The notes under the pieces are model-generated. The model ran no database searches. It was not told the origin of the DNA and worked only from the letters and a program-made list of their open reading frames with translations. Shown piece by piece: positions 26,737 to 35,053 of a DNA stretch of 64,000 nt. A program made the translations under genes and the position numbers. Each line of letters starts with the position of its first letter. Position 1 is the stretch's first letter. The DNA lies in assembly GCF_017877355.1 (NCBI RefSeq), contig NZ_JAGIPR010000012.1:62001-126000 (forward strand), in the 5' to 3' direction. The DNA comes from Chryseobacterium jejuense (lineage in GTDB: Bacteria > Bacteroidota > Bacteroidia > Flavobacteriales > Weeksellaceae).

Positions 26737-27405
26737 TTAGTGTTTAAGTAGATATGCGCTGAACCCGAAGTCTGTAGCTCCTTTATAATCTGCCACAGGA
26801 TTATCGCCGATATGTAAAATCTGGTGCAGTGGAAGATCCTGATCTTTAAGATTATTCTTCACTTCCTGAAAAATAAGCGGGTTCGGTTTTGAACAGTTAA
26901 TTTCATCGGAATAAATGTGAAAATCGATGTATTGATCCAGGTTTTCATGGATCAGAAACTTTCTCATTGTTTTTCCTTTGATAAAGCCTGTATTACTCAG
27001 AATATTGATAGTTTTACCCTGATTTTTAATTTCATCAAAAAAATCATGAATATTTTCAAAAATAACAACAGGCTTATACTCTAAAAACAATTCTTCGCTT
27101 TTTACATAAAATTCATTCAGCTTTTCCTTGTTTAAAAGCTTTACATCTATATTCAATGCCCCCAAAATCATGAGATAAATCTCGAAAGTATCTATATTTC
27201 CCCCTGTAACTTCATTAATGGTATTGCAAAGATCATCATAATATTTTACGGTTCTTGCAACCACTTCTATTGGTGCATCTACATTAAAAAACGAGGAGAA
27301 CAGCTCAACTCTTTTTGTTTTAAATTCAGGGTGAGATTTGATTAAGGTGAGCCACAGGTCAAAAGAAAAATGACAGTGGTTATGAATGTCGATATCTGTT
27401 TTCAA
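26737..27405 (-). CDS. HAD-superfamily hydrolase of the Ter operon
   Basis: 222 residues beginning at a TTG (27405); no ATG lies between the upstream in-frame stop and motif I. HAD motif I is FDLWLTLI (nucleophile Asp near residue 16), motif II is ILSNTG, motif III lysine is in CSKPNPLIFQEV, and motif IV is HIGDNPVADYKGA. It is probably a small-molecule phosphatase acting on the PRTase product. It is the first gene of the Ter operon. Confidence 0.82.
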   Translation of the reverse strand: MKTDIDIHNHCHFSFDLWLTLIKSHPEFKTKRVELFSSFFNVDAPIEVVARTVKYYDDLCNTINEVTGGNIDTFEIYLMILGALNIDVKLLNKEKLNEFYVKSEELFLEYKPVVIFENIHDFFDEIKNQGKTINILSNTGFIKGKTMRKFLIHENLDQYIDFHIYSDEINCSKPNPLIFQEVKNNLKDQDLPLHQILHIGDNPVADYKGATDFGFSAYLLKH

Positions 27406-27639
27406 TATGTTTTAAGTTAAAAGTTTTATTTAGCTTCTTGAAAAAGATTTAAAATTTATTCATCATCAAAAAGTGTTTAATTCTCTATTCTTCCCAAAGA
27501 TAAAATTTTTATCATTACTGCATTACTTTACACCTCTGTTTTAAGATATTTTATGATTTGAGGAGGAATTCATACCAGCTGGTTTCTTCTTACAAAAGAG
27601 TGTTTAACTTTTACTTTGAAAAAAATATTTAAAAAATTC

Positions 27640-27669
27640 TTTGGAAATGAAAAAAAAATTATAATTTCG
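27640..27669 (+). promoter_or_regulatory. promoter of the EF-G leader
   Basis: TTTG at 27640-27643 and TAATTTCG at 27662-27669 with an 18-bp gap resemble the Bacteroidota -33/-7 pair, 20 bp before the leader ORF. The rest of 27406-27639 shows no gene. Confidence 0.5.
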
Positions 27670-27689
27670 CAACCGATTAAAAATCAACA

Positions 27690-27776
27690 ATGTCAACAAA
27701 AATGATAAATATTATAACTTTAAGTAACCCTGTCAGAGCTGTGTTCTTTGGCAGCACTCAATATTTATCTGAATAG
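27690..27776 (+). CDS. leader peptide upstream of EF-G paralog
   Basis: 28-codon ORF beginning ATGTCAACAAAAATG and ending TAG at 27776. The C-terminal part reads NPVRAVFFGSTQYLSE. It lies between a promoter-like sequence and an intrinsic terminator that precedes the EF-G gene, the usual arrangement of a regulatory uORF. The stretch RAVFF is of the kind known to promote ribosome stalling with drugs, but stalling itself is inferred. GGCAGC inside the ORF (27750-27755) can pair with GCTGCC right behind the terminator (27839-27844). Confidence 0.6.
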   Translation: MSTKMINIITLSNPVRAVFFGSTQYLSE

Positions 27777-27809
27777 TTCTATAGATCTTTATTACCAAAA
27801 ATATATAAA

Positions 27810-27838
27810 AGACCTGTCTATTCGGATAGGTCTTTTTT
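27810..27838 (+). terminator. attenuator terminator before EF-G paralog
   Basis: AGACCTGTC / GGATAGGTCT hairpin followed by TTTTTT, about 200 bp ahead of the EF-G start and 33 bp after the leader stop. With no other plus-strand gene upstream, it must act on the leader transcript. Confidence 0.8.
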
Positions 27839-28040
27839 GCTGCCCTATTTTCAGCCTTTAACAATTCAGAAAGTTTCTGTTGTTTGTTAAAGCGGGCTTC
27901 GAAAAATATTACCACACATAAGATTATTCTTTTCAATTACTGGCTTGACACATTCATCAATCCGGAGTATTTGTTGTGGCCATTTTTTCCGTCAGCTTTT
28001 CCATCAGGGAACTAAAAATCAACAAATTAAATCAAACAAA

Positions 28041-30107
28041 ATGAAAAACAACACAAGAAATATAGGGATTATAGCACACGTAGATGCAGGAAAAACAACT
28101 TTATCAGAAAGGCTTCTTTATTATACAGGGCTTATTCATAAAATTGGAAATGTAGATGACGGAAATACTACCATGGATAAAGATATTCAGGAAAAAAACA
28201 GAGGGATTACCATTTCATCTGCTGCGGTTTCAACGCAATGGGAAAAGGATAATACGATATATCATATCAACATTATTGATACTCCCGGGCATATTGATTT
28301 TGCTGTGGAAGTAGAACGTTCATTGAGGGTTCTGGACAGTGTAGTTGCTGTTTTCTGTGCTTCATCCGGAGTGCAGCCACAAACTGAAAACGTTTGGTTC
28401 CAGGCTGAAAAACATGGAACATCGAAGATATGTTTCATCAATAAAATGGATAGAATAGGAGCTGATTTCTTTGCTGTTCTTGAAGAGATCAGAACTAAAC
28501 TGAATGCTGTTCCCCTTGCTCTTCAGATTCCTATTGGAGCTGAAGACAATTTTGAAGGTGTAATTGATCTGGTACAACAGAAAGCTTTATACTGGATAGA
28601 TGAAAATGGAGAAACCATCATTGAAAAGGAAATTCCAATGAATTACAAGGCCGAAGCTGATGAATACAGAATAAAGTTACAGGAAACTCTTGCTGAATAT
28701 AATGAAGATTTCTTTGAAACTTTCATGAATTCAGAACATAAAATCAATAATGAGATGATGGTTAAAGCTATACAGGAGATCTGTAAATCAGGTGCTGCCG
28801 TTCCTGTTCTCTGTGGTTCTGCATTTAAGAATAAAGGTATTCAGCCGCTTCTGGATGCTGTAGTCGCTTATCTTCCTGCTCCGGATCAACTTGCTGATAT
28901 ACAAGGAAAAGATCCGCAAACAGAGAAAACCATTGAATTGGGAAGAAATGAAACGGAAACTTTTTCAGGACTGGTTTTCAAAGTCATTATTGATAAACAT
29001 ATCGGAAGACTTGCAATGCTTCGTATTTATTCCGGAAAGATAAAATCTGGAGATATGGTACTGAACGTAAGAACCGGAGAAAGTTTCAGAATTTCCAGAA
29101 TTTTACAGATGCAGTCAGATAAAACTTTATCCGTTGAAGAAGGTAAAGCAGGTGATATTGTTGCATTAACAGGAATAAAGGATGCCAAAACCGGAGACTC
29201 TTTATCTTCTGTAGAAAAACCTGTATTACTGGAAGCGATTACGATTCCTGCGCCAGTTATCAGAGTTTCAATTGAGCCCAAAAACAATGGTGATGAGAAA
29301 AACTTTGGATTGGTGCTGGCCAAAATTCAGGAAGAAGATCCTTCCCTAGTGATTGAAAGAGACCAACAAACCGGAGAAACTTTATTGAGTGGACTTGGTG
29401 AGCTTCATCTGGAAGTTACTTTGGAAAAAATCCGACTGAATCATGGTATTGAGATTAACCAAGGCAAACCTAAGGTTTCATACAGGGAGATTTTAACGGA
29501 AACGAAGCTCCATAGAGAGAAACTTTCCAAACAAAACGGCGGAAGCGGACAGTTTGCGGATATAAGTTTTGAAATCGGACCGAGAAGTGATAACGAACAT
29601 GGATTGGAATTCGTTAATATGATTAAAGGTGGTGTTATTCCTGGTGAATTTATTCCTTCTGTTGAAAAAGGCTTTAGAGAAGCTATGGAACAAGGTCCAT
29701 TAAAAGGGTATCCTTTAGAAAGTATGAAAATTACTCTTTTGGACGGATCATTCCATGCTCAGGATTCTGCTGCAATGGATTTTGAAATTGCTGCAAGAGA
29801 TGGATTCAAAGTTGCTGCAAGACAAAGCAGTCCTAAGCTTCTGGAACCCATTATGCAGATTGAAATTCAGAGTATTGAGGAATACACGGGTGCAATTACT
29901 GCTGATATCAACAGAAGAAGAGGAATTATCACCTCTATTGACGAGAAATCAGGAAGAAAGATTTTTGCAGCGGAAGTTCCATTGGCATCTACTTTCGGAT
30001 ATATTTCTGATCTTAGAACATTGGCCAGCGGAAGAGCTTCCATCAGCATGAAATTATCACATTATGCTCTAGTACCTGATTTTATCGCTAATACATTAAT
30101 AACCTAA
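28041..30107 (+). CDS. divergent elongation factor G paralog
   Basis: 688 residues from the ATG at 28041; the open frame extends upstream but family similarity starts at MKNNTRNIGIIAHVDAGKTT. GTPase motifs are intact: AHVDAGKTT (G1), RGITISSA (G2), DTPGH (G3) and NKMD (G4). Domains II-V follow, with domain IV near KQNGGSGQFADISFEIGP. The sequence departs from the usual flavobacterial housekeeping EF-G, which suggests a paralog or an EF-G/Tet-type ribosome protector. It stands outside the str operon and behind a leader-attenuator, pointing to induction by translation stress. Confidence 0.8.
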   Translation: MKNNTRNIGIIAHVDAGKTTLSERLLYYTGLIHKIGNVDDGNTTMDKDIQEKNRGITISSAAVSTQWEKDNTIYHINIIDTPGHIDFAVEVERSLRVLDSVVAVFCASSGVQPQTENVWFQAEKHGTSKICFINKMDRIGADFFAVLEEIRTKLNAVPLALQIPIGAEDNFEGVIDLVQQKALYWIDENGETIIEKEIPMNYKAEADEYRIKLQETLAEYNEDFFETFMNSEHKINNEMMVKAIQEICKSGAAVPVLCGSAFKNKGIQPLLDAVVAYLPAPDQLADIQGKDPQTEKTIELGRNETETFSGLVFKVIIDKHIGRLAMLRIYSGKIKSGDMVLNVRTGESFRISRILQMQSDKTLSVEEGKAGDIVALTGIKDAKTGDSLSSVEKPVLLEAITIPAPVIRVSIEPKNNGDEKNFGLVLAKIQEEDPSLVIERDQQTGETLLSGLGELHLEVTLEKIRLNHGIEINQGKPKVSYREILTETKLHREKLSKQNGGSGQFADISFEIGPRSDNEHGLEFVNMIKGGVIPGEFIPSVEKGFREAMEQGPLKGYPLESMKITLLDGSFHAQDSAAMDFEIAARDGFKVAARQSSPKLLEPIMQIEIQSIEEYTGAITADINRRRGIITSIDEKSGRKIFAAEVPLASTFGYISDLRTLASGRASISMKLSHYALVPDFIANTLIT

Positions 30108-30112
30108 ACAAG

Positions 30113-30143
30113 CAAGGACTGTAGATTTTTCTTACAGTCCTTG
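30113..30143 (+). terminator. hairpin after EF-G paralog
   Basis: CAAGGACTGTA / TACAGTCCTTG perfect 11-bp stem just after the stop codon. It has no clear T run, so the termination role is likely but not certain. Confidence 0.6.
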
Positions 30144-30203
30144 TCTGGTTATACCTAAATTCAAGGTTTAAAGTTTAAGGTTCAATGTTGTTGATTTTCT
30201 TTT

Positions 30204-31742
30204 TTACTTTTCCGGCATCACCTTATACGTTGGATCATCCTGAATATTGACTTCTACTACAGCTTCAGCATTTTTCAACATTTTACGACAGTCTTCACTG
30301 AGATGACGAAGGAATAATGTTTTTCCCAGCTGCTTATATCGTTTTGACAATTTATCTACAGCATCTATTGCACTCATATCTACAATTCGGCTTTCTTTAA
30401 AATCTACTACTACTTCATCAGGATCATTCATCGGATCAAATTTATCTGCAAAAGCTGTTGCAGAACCGAAGAACAACGGACCCAATATTTCATAGTGCTT
30501 GACACCATTATCATCAATATGCTTTCTTGCACGAATTCTTTTCGCGTTATCCCATGCAAAAACCAAAGCGGAAATAATCACTCCTACTAAAACAGCAAGG
30601 GCAAGATTATGTAGTAGTACAGTAATTAAAGCCACAGTAATCCCCACAAATATATCTGACTTTGGCATTTTATTTACAATTCTGATGGAAACCCACTGAA
30701 AAGTACTGATAGCAACCATCATCATTACGCCTACCAAAGCTGCCATCGGGATTTTCTCAATAATAGGTGCTCCAAACAGGATAATTAATAGGATCATGAT
30801 GGAAGCAATAATTCCTGATAATCGGGCTCTGGATCCCGCATTAAGGTTCACTAAAGTCTGGGCAACCATTGCGCAACCGCCCATTCCGCCGAAAAATCCA
30901 TTGGTAATATTGGCTAATCCCTGAGCTACAGATTCTTTATTGGTATTTCCTTTGGAATTGGTAATTTCATCCACCATAGATAAGGTCAGCAATGATTCAA
31001 TAAGACCTACACCAGCCATAATTAATGCATAAGGGAAAATAATCTGTAAAGTTTCCAGGGAAAATGGAATCTGCGGAAGATGAAAACTCGGAAGATTTCC
31101 GCTAATATGGGCAATATCTGCTACTGTTTTTGTCTGAATATTGAATCCAAGCACTACCGCAAATACTACGATAATAGCTACCAGCGATGCAGGAACAGCT
31201 TTCGTAAGCTTTGGGAAGAAGTAGACTACAGCAATGGTAAGGGCCGTTAAACCACCCATAATATATAAAGGTATTCCCTGAAGCCAGCTTACAACTCCAT
31301 TAGTATCTGTGATTTTAAACTGCTCAATCTGAGCCATAAAAATAATGATCGCGAGACCATTTAGAAAACCATACATCACCGGCTGCGGAATAAGCCTGAC
31401 AAATTTCCCCAGTTTAAAGATTCCGACAAACAGCTGTAGAATTCCGGCAAGAGCTACTGTAGCGAAAAGATATTCTATTCCGTGAGATTTGATGAGAGCA
31501 ATCAGGACAACAATTGTGGCACCGGCTCCTCCTGAAACCATTCCTGGGCGCCCCCCCAAAACAGCTGTTACAAATCCCATAAGACATGCAGCATACAATC
31601 CCGTGAGTGGAGAAAGTCCAGCCAGAATTGCAAATGAAAGAGATTCAGGAATCATGGTCATGGCTACGGTAAAGCCTGCCAGCAATTCATTTTTGTAATT
31701 TATTTTCTTCGAAAAACCGAATAAACTGATAGTATTTTTCAT
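30204..31742 (-). CDS. SulP-family anion transporter with STAS domain
   Basis: 512 residues. About ten or more transmembrane helices span residues 15-400, with MTMIPESLSFAILAGLSPLTGLYAA (the SulP signature) and GGMGGCAMVAQTLVNLNAGSRARLSG. The cytoplasmic STAS domain (about residues 405-500) contains VDFKESRIVDMSAIDAVDKL. It probably moves sulfate, bicarbonate or another small anion across the inner membrane. It is monocistronic. The 31743-32369 stretch after it is AT-rich and I see nothing definite in it. Confidence 0.9.
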   Translation of the reverse strand: MKNTISLFGFSKKINYKNELLAGFTVAMTMIPESLSFAILAGLSPLTGLYAACLMGFVTAVLGGRPGMVSGGAGATIVVLIALIKSHGIEYLFATVALAGILQLFVGIFKLGKFVRLIPQPVMYGFLNGLAIIIFMAQIEQFKITDTNGVVSWLQGIPLYIMGGLTALTIAVVYFFPKLTKAVPASLVAIIVVFAVVLGFNIQTKTVADIAHISGNLPSFHLPQIPFSLETLQIIFPYALIMAGVGLIESLLTLSMVDEITNSKGNTNKESVAQGLANITNGFFGGMGGCAMVAQTLVNLNAGSRARLSGIIASIMILLIILFGAPIIEKIPMAALVGVMMMVAISTFQWVSIRIVNKMPKSDIFVGITVALITVLLHNLALAVLVGVIISALVFAWDNAKRIRARKHIDDNGVKHYEILGPLFFGSATAFADKFDPMNDPDEVVVDFKESRIVDMSAIDAVDKLSKRYKQLGKTLFLRHLSEDCRKMLKNAEAVVEVNIQDDPTYKVMPEK

Positions 31743-32369
31743 TGAACTGCAAAGGTATATACTTGCAGAGTGGTATACAATTTTTTCTTTTTCAACTTTT
31801 TATTATGTATTAGTATATTTAGTTTATTTCACACATCTGTTTACATAATATGTTAATTTTAATTAAAATTTGCCCATAAAGAAACTTTTTTATATTTCTC
31901 TCTGTCTTCGTTTTTAATTTTTGTTTAAATTTGAAAGCAATTAAGCAGATTATTTGGTACTAAACAAGATATTCTAAACATAAAAAACTGGTTGTCAATA
32001 CACATACAACCTTTCAACACAAAAGCTTAACGTAAATAGAATTGCATGAAACAACTTTAATAGGTGATATATTATTTACACAAATGGAAGAAAAAGAAGA
32101 TTGAAAGAGAAGATGAGCCATAAAACCATTGGAAATAATGCATATACCTAAAGGTAGATTAAACAATCCTTTTAAAATTAAGCTGTCCTACACAATTTCC
32201 TAAGACTTTTATAGTCTCATTACGGATATTCAAGGTTTTTTGAATAGTATCCCAATCCTTCGATTTCAAAATGAAGTGAATTACATTTTATAATACATAA
32301 TAATATATATTGCCTATTTTACGTTTTCTTATGCATAAGTTTTAATAATATAGATAATATTAAATAAAA

Positions 32370-32795
32370 ATGTTATACAAAGAGATCCATATTGGAAGTT
32401 TTATTAAGGAGAGGGTTGATGAAAATGAAATAACCATGGAGAGGATATGTAAATTCCTGGACATCGATGAAGGAGCCGTAGAAGGAATGTACACCAGCAG
32501 ATCAATAGATGCGGATCTTCTCCTGAGATGGAGCAAATTATTGGAATATGATTTTTTCAGACTTTACAGTTCTCACTTGATTTTATATGCTCCTCCGGCA
32601 GCACCCAATAAAAATCAGCAGAAATCGGATAAAATCCCCTACTTCAGAAAAAACATTTATACTCAGGAAATTAAAGAATTCATTATGAAAAGAATTCTTT
32701 CAGGAGAGATGACCCAAAGTGATGTGATTAAGGAATACTCTATTCCTAAAAGCACGCTTCACAGATGGCTTCAGAAAAGTGATATTAACGGATAA
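32370..32795 (+). CDS. HTH protein (transposase-like helix-turn-helix)
   Basis: 141 residues. The N-terminal half resembles an Xre-like helical domain (FIKERVDENEITMERICKFLDIDEGAVEGMY); the C-terminus carries a second HTH (MTQSDVIKEYSIPKSTLHRWL) like the DNA-binding part of IS3-type OrfA proteins. There is no catalytic domain nearby, so it is not a complete insertion sequence. Together with the next gene it forms a pair seen repeatedly in Chryseobacterium-type genomes. A regulatory role is possible. Confidence 0.6.
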   Translation: MLYKEIHIGSFIKERVDENEITMERICKFLDIDEGAVEGMYTSRSIDADLLLRWSKLLEYDFFRLYSSHLILYAPPAAPNKNQQKSDKIPYFRKNIYTQEIKEFIMKRILSGEMTQSDVIKEYSIPKSTLHRWLQKSDING

Positions 32796-32806
32796 ATTGA
32801 TAAAAA

Positions 32807-33157
32807 ATGCGTCCCAATTATAAAAAGATATACCAGGACATGCTTAAGATGGAGTATCCGGATAAGTTAAAAGATCCCAAAATAAAGGAACTTTTAGGAA
32901 AGCTTGATACCAGTGAAGATGTGCTGAAATTTAATGACAGGCTTTTCAAGCCTTCCAAGGAAGGCCAAAGAAACAACCAAAAACTGAAGACCTATGACAA
33001 AAAAACGATGCTTAAACTTCTTGAATATCAAAGGAAACACGGGTATTCTACCAGTTATATGTCTAAAAAATATAAGATCAGCAGAACTACTCTCTCAAAA
33101 TGGAAACTGATATTTGAAAAAGAGCTGGATCATGCTATGAAAAAAGCCGATAAATAA
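32807..33157 (+). CDS. HTH protein, second of a pair
   Basis: 116 residues with a lysine-rich N-terminus and a C-terminal helix-turn-helix (LLEYQRKHGYSTSYMSKKYKISRTTLSKWKLIFEKEL). It lies 11 bp after the first HTH gene, and the two share the C-terminal HTH type. It resembles IS3/IS630 OrfA-like binding domains without a transposase catalytic part. Confidence 0.6.
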   Translation: MRPNYKKIYQDMLKMEYPDKLKDPKIKELLGKLDTSEDVLKFNDRLFKPSKEGQRNNQKLKTYDKKTMLKLLEYQRKHGYSTSYMSKKYKISRTTLSKWKLIFEKELDHAMKKADK

Positions 33158-33172
33158 CTTATCGGCTTTTTT
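33146..33172 (+). terminator. terminator of the HTH gene pair
   Basis: AAGCCGATAA / TTATCGGCTT stem containing the stop codon region, followed by TTTTTT. Confidence 0.8.
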
Positions 33173-33177
33173 ATAAT

Positions 33178-33316
33178 AAACAAGGCAACAGGCAAATAGT
33201 GATGTCGTGCTCTACCAGCTGAGCTACTCTTCCTATTCTTGTAGTGGAAGAGACGGGATTCGAACCCGTGCCCCCGTCGTGATGAATGAAGTAGCACTAT
33301 TTTACGGCACTTGTTT
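33178..33316 (-). ncRNA. Y RNA with permuted tRNA module (unit F)
   Basis: Minus-strand RNA of about 139 nt. The ends pair (AAACAAG with CTTGTTT), then comes an internal loop with TGCCGTA on the 5 prime side and GCCTGTTGC on the 3 prime side, then a perfect 8-bp upper stem (AAATAGTG with CACTATTT). Inside lies a tRNA-like module in permuted order: T-arm ACGGG-TTCGAAT-CCCGT, then acceptor strand CTCTTCC, a 12-base loop, acceptor strand GGAAGAG, and D-arm GCTCAGCTGGTAGAGC. This matches the known architecture of bacterial Y RNAs that mimic tRNA. It follows the SUKH-like gene directly. The adjacent Ro-like gene supports the call. Confidence 0.8.
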
Positions 33317-33340
33317 GTTTTATTTTACTTCTTCAGCTAT

Positions 33341-34159
33341 TTAGGTTTTAACGATAGGATGAACTCTGGCATTTTCAGGGTAGTACCTTAAACCAAAACT
33401 ACTCCAGCCGCAAGACCAATAGAGAATTCTTTCTTTCAGAAAAGGAATATCTTTGGTTTCATCATGTTTAAAATTTTCATCAAATATTTGCTGAACCTCA
33501 TCAATAAGTTCCGGATAAAACATTTGATCTTCTTCATCAAAGACTTCGATATGAATATCAAGATCATTCCTTAACTCATTTAATAAATAAGTTCTGAAAT
33601 CCCAACCCATAACAATAATATCAGAAGACCCCATAGAAATAATTGGCTTCCATTTAAGATTTTCATCGCTTACAATATATCGGAAACCTCTCAAAGGTAA
33701 AAGAGCCGGAACATGAGAAAACCATTCTTCAAAAATTTCTATTCTCTTATCCAAAGATGCTGGTTTTATCCCCCATGACTTCAGCCAAACCTGACTTTTT
33801 TCATCAACATCGTGCTTCATCCAATTATAAGAGCCTTTTATTATTTCCGCAACTTCCTTTTCATCAGCAAGCCAATTATAGAAGAATGTACTTTCTTCTA
33901 TAATCAGTTCTCCTTCATATTCATATTCAACAATTTCTTTTTTGTCGATAGCATGAAGAATTTTTAGAAATTCTTTGTGCTCAGCTGTAAAACTGACATC
34001 ATATTTTCTCTCAATCTGATCAATCTGTTCTTCAGAAAGTCCTTGCCATCTGGCACCATAAAATCCTTTAGGACAATTTTCATCATTTACAGACCAAATT
34101 TTCTCGGTTCGTTCTTTCACCCAGTATAAAAATTCTGTTAAGTCTTCAGGTATATTCAT
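33341..34159 (-). CDS. SUKH/SMI1-KNR4-like protein
   Basis: 272 residues, soluble and acidic. GLSEEQIDQIERKYDVSFTAEHKEFLKILHAID (about residues 40-72) is the start of a SUKH-type fold; the remainder has ALLPLRGFRYIVSDEN and GMGWDFRTYLL-like segments. SUKH proteins often act as immunity proteins against nuclease toxins or as adaptors. This gene sits between two Y RNA units on the same strand, presumably in the same transcript. No toxin gene is adjacent. Confidence 0.65.
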   Translation of the reverse strand: MNIPEDLTEFLYWVKERTEKIWSVNDENCPKGFYGARWQGLSEEQIDQIERKYDVSFTAEHKEFLKILHAIDKKEIVEYEYEGELIIEESTFFYNWLADEKEVAEIIKGSYNWMKHDVDEKSQVWLKSWGIKPASLDKRIEIFEEWFSHVPALLPLRGFRYIVSDENLKWKPIISMGSSDIIVMGWDFRTYLLNELRNDLDIHIEVFDEEDQMFYPELIDEVQQIFDENFKHDETKDIPFLKERILYWSCGWSSFGLRYYPENARVHPIVKT

Positions 34160-34174
34160 TGTATTAATTTTTTT

Positions 34175-34279
34175 AAAAAAAGAGGCAAAGTTTGAAAAGA
34201 CATGTACAGACCACTTTTATGATCTTTCTGGAATCGAACCAAATTAAACCGAAGTAAGCCTTTTCTACGGCACTCTTTT
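34175..34279 (-). ncRNA. short Y RNA (unit E)
   Basis: Minus-strand RNA of about 105 nt. Lower stem AAAAGAG with CTCTTTT leads into a T run, giving a built-in terminator. The internal loop has TGCCGTA and AAACTTTGC, the upper stem is GAAAAG with CTTTTC. Inside there is only a T-arm (TTTGG-TTCGATT-CCAGA) and a short hairpin AGATC/GGTCT; the D-arm is absent. It starts 4 bases after the end of unit D, so D and E are tandem parts of one transcript. Confidence 0.75.
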
Positions 34280-34283
34280 ATAC

Positions 34284-34429
34284 AAATCAGGGTAATATTT
34301 TTAGAATCGTTCATGCATTTGCTCTACCTGCTGAGCTACCTCTCCTTTTCTAGGGAAAAGGCAGGATTCGAACCTGCGACCCAATGTTTATTCAATCTCG
34401 AAGTATGATTCCTAAACGACACCTAATTT
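34284..34429 (-). ncRNA. Y RNA with permuted tRNA module (unit D)
   Basis: About 146 nt on the minus strand. Lower stem AAATTAG with CTGATTT (one G-U pair), 5 prime loop GTGTCG, upper stem TTTAGGAATC with GATTCTAAAA (one mismatch or bulge). The inner module is a permuted tRNA: T-arm GCAGG-TTCGAAT-CCTGC, acceptor strand CTTTTCC, loop of eight bases, acceptor strand GGAGAGG (pairs fully, with two G-U), then D-arm GCTCAGCAGGTAGAGC. The natural tRNA ends are absent, so it cannot be a charged tRNA. Confidence 0.8.
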
Positions 34430-34461
34430 TTAGTTTTTTATTTTTTCATTTGTCTTAGTTT

Positions 34462-34487
34462 CAAGTATAATTCCTAAACGACACTTG
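34462..34487 (-). ncRNA. fragment of a Y RNA 5 prime strand
   Basis: GTGTCGTTTAGGAATTATAC repeats the 5 prime strand of unit D (GTGTCGTTTAGGAATCATAC) with one change, but the matching 3 prime strand is not seen. It closes on itself by CAAGT/ACTTG. It is probably a remnant of unit duplication. Confidence 0.5.
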
Positions 34488-34622
34488 AAAAAAGCAAGAC
34501 AATCAGCTAAACAGACTCCTATTAACAACGTACTACTTTACACTATCTGCTTTCGCAGAACAGGACTTGCACCTGCACCTCTGTTACCCCACGAAGTAAT
34601 TCTGTTTTACGGCACTTGCTTT
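34488..34622 (-). ncRNA. Y RNA with GNRA-capped acceptor-like stem (unit C)
   Basis: About 135 nt on the minus strand. Lower stem AAAGCAAG with CTTGCTTT, perfect over 8 bp and followed by a T run. The 5 prime loop is TGCCGTA, the 3 prime loop AGCTGATTGT; the upper stem AAACAGA/TCTGTTT is perfect. The inner module has a T-arm (GCAGG-TGCAAGT-CCTGT) and an acceptor-like stem CTGC-GAAA-GCAG closed by a GNRA tetraloop. The D-arm is degenerate. The 5 prime end falls on the stop codon of the 73-residue ORF, so both come from one transcript. Confidence 0.82.
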
Positions 34623-34842
34623 ATTTTTTCCATTGGGTTTTTCTGTATTTCTTCCAGTTTCGCTGAAACTTCGTTTCCTTTGCATTCACCACTTCTAAGC
34701 CATGTGGAAAACAATATGAACACCCTAAGTCATTTCCGTATTGAAGCCTGGAAATCTGTACTCCGGAAATTTTCATCGGAAAATCAATCAATTCATATTC
34801 ATTGGTTCCGAAGATTTGTCTTAATGTTTTAATTTTTTTCAT
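34621..34842 (-). CDS. small protein cotranscribed with Y RNA unit C
   Basis: 73 residues, basic (KKIKTLRQIFGTNEYELIDF ... RNWKKYRKTQWKK), with one CxxC pair in GCSYCFPHG. No family recognised. It lies between the shared Ro/Y-type promoter at 34921-34957 and unit C, and its stop codon touches the start of the Y RNA. A start at 34842 leaves a 5 prime leader of about 70 bases. It could be a small RNA-binding partner or just a spacer ORF. Confidence 0.5.
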   Translation of the reverse strand: MKKIKTLRQIFGTNEYELIDFPMKISGVQISRLQYGNDLGCSYCFPHGLEVVNAKETKFQRNWKKYRKTQWKK

Positions 34843-34920
34843 GAGTATTGAGTATTAACCTCAATACATTGCTTCTTTTAGATCTGATTTATAGTTGTTC
34901 ATGGTTATTAGTTGATGTTA

Positions 34921-34957
34921 CAAATTTATAAAGTTACTACGCATTCTTTTTACGCAG
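34921..34957 (-). promoter_or_regulatory. Ro/Y-type promoter driving the 73-residue ORF and Y RNA unit C
   Basis: On the minus strand: CTGCGTA, 7 bases, TGCGTA, 9 bases, then the -7 box TAAATTTG. The same layout occurs at 35134-35170 and 38110-38146. Confidence 0.75.
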
Positions 34958-34970
34958 TTCATTTTTCTAT

Positions 34971-35049
34971 AAAAACCAAGCAAGGTATTGTAAGAGTAAT
35001 TAGTTTCAATTGGAATTTGACGATGAAACTCTTACGGACGGCATTGGTT
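34971..35049 (-). ncRNA. minimal Y-like RNA without tRNA module (unit B)
   Basis: About 79 nt on the minus strand. Lower stem AACCAA/TTGGTT followed by TTTT, loops TGCCGTCC and AATACCTTGC, upper stem GTAAGAG/CTCTTAC, all perfect. The apical part is a simple hairpin closed by TTTCA/TGAAA. It follows unit A after 4 bases and ends in a built-in terminator. Confidence 0.75.
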
Positions 35050-35053
35050 GTTT

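Noticed and set aside
32370..33157. Complete insertion sequence
   Set aside because: Only HTH proteins are present, with no DDE catalytic domain and no terminal inverted repeats seen.
33178..34429. Circularly permuted tRNA genes that mature into functional tRNAs
   Set aside because: No anticodon loop or matching anticodon stem is present; the ends pair with each other as a Y-type stem, and a Ro gene is adjacent, so Y RNA is the better reading.
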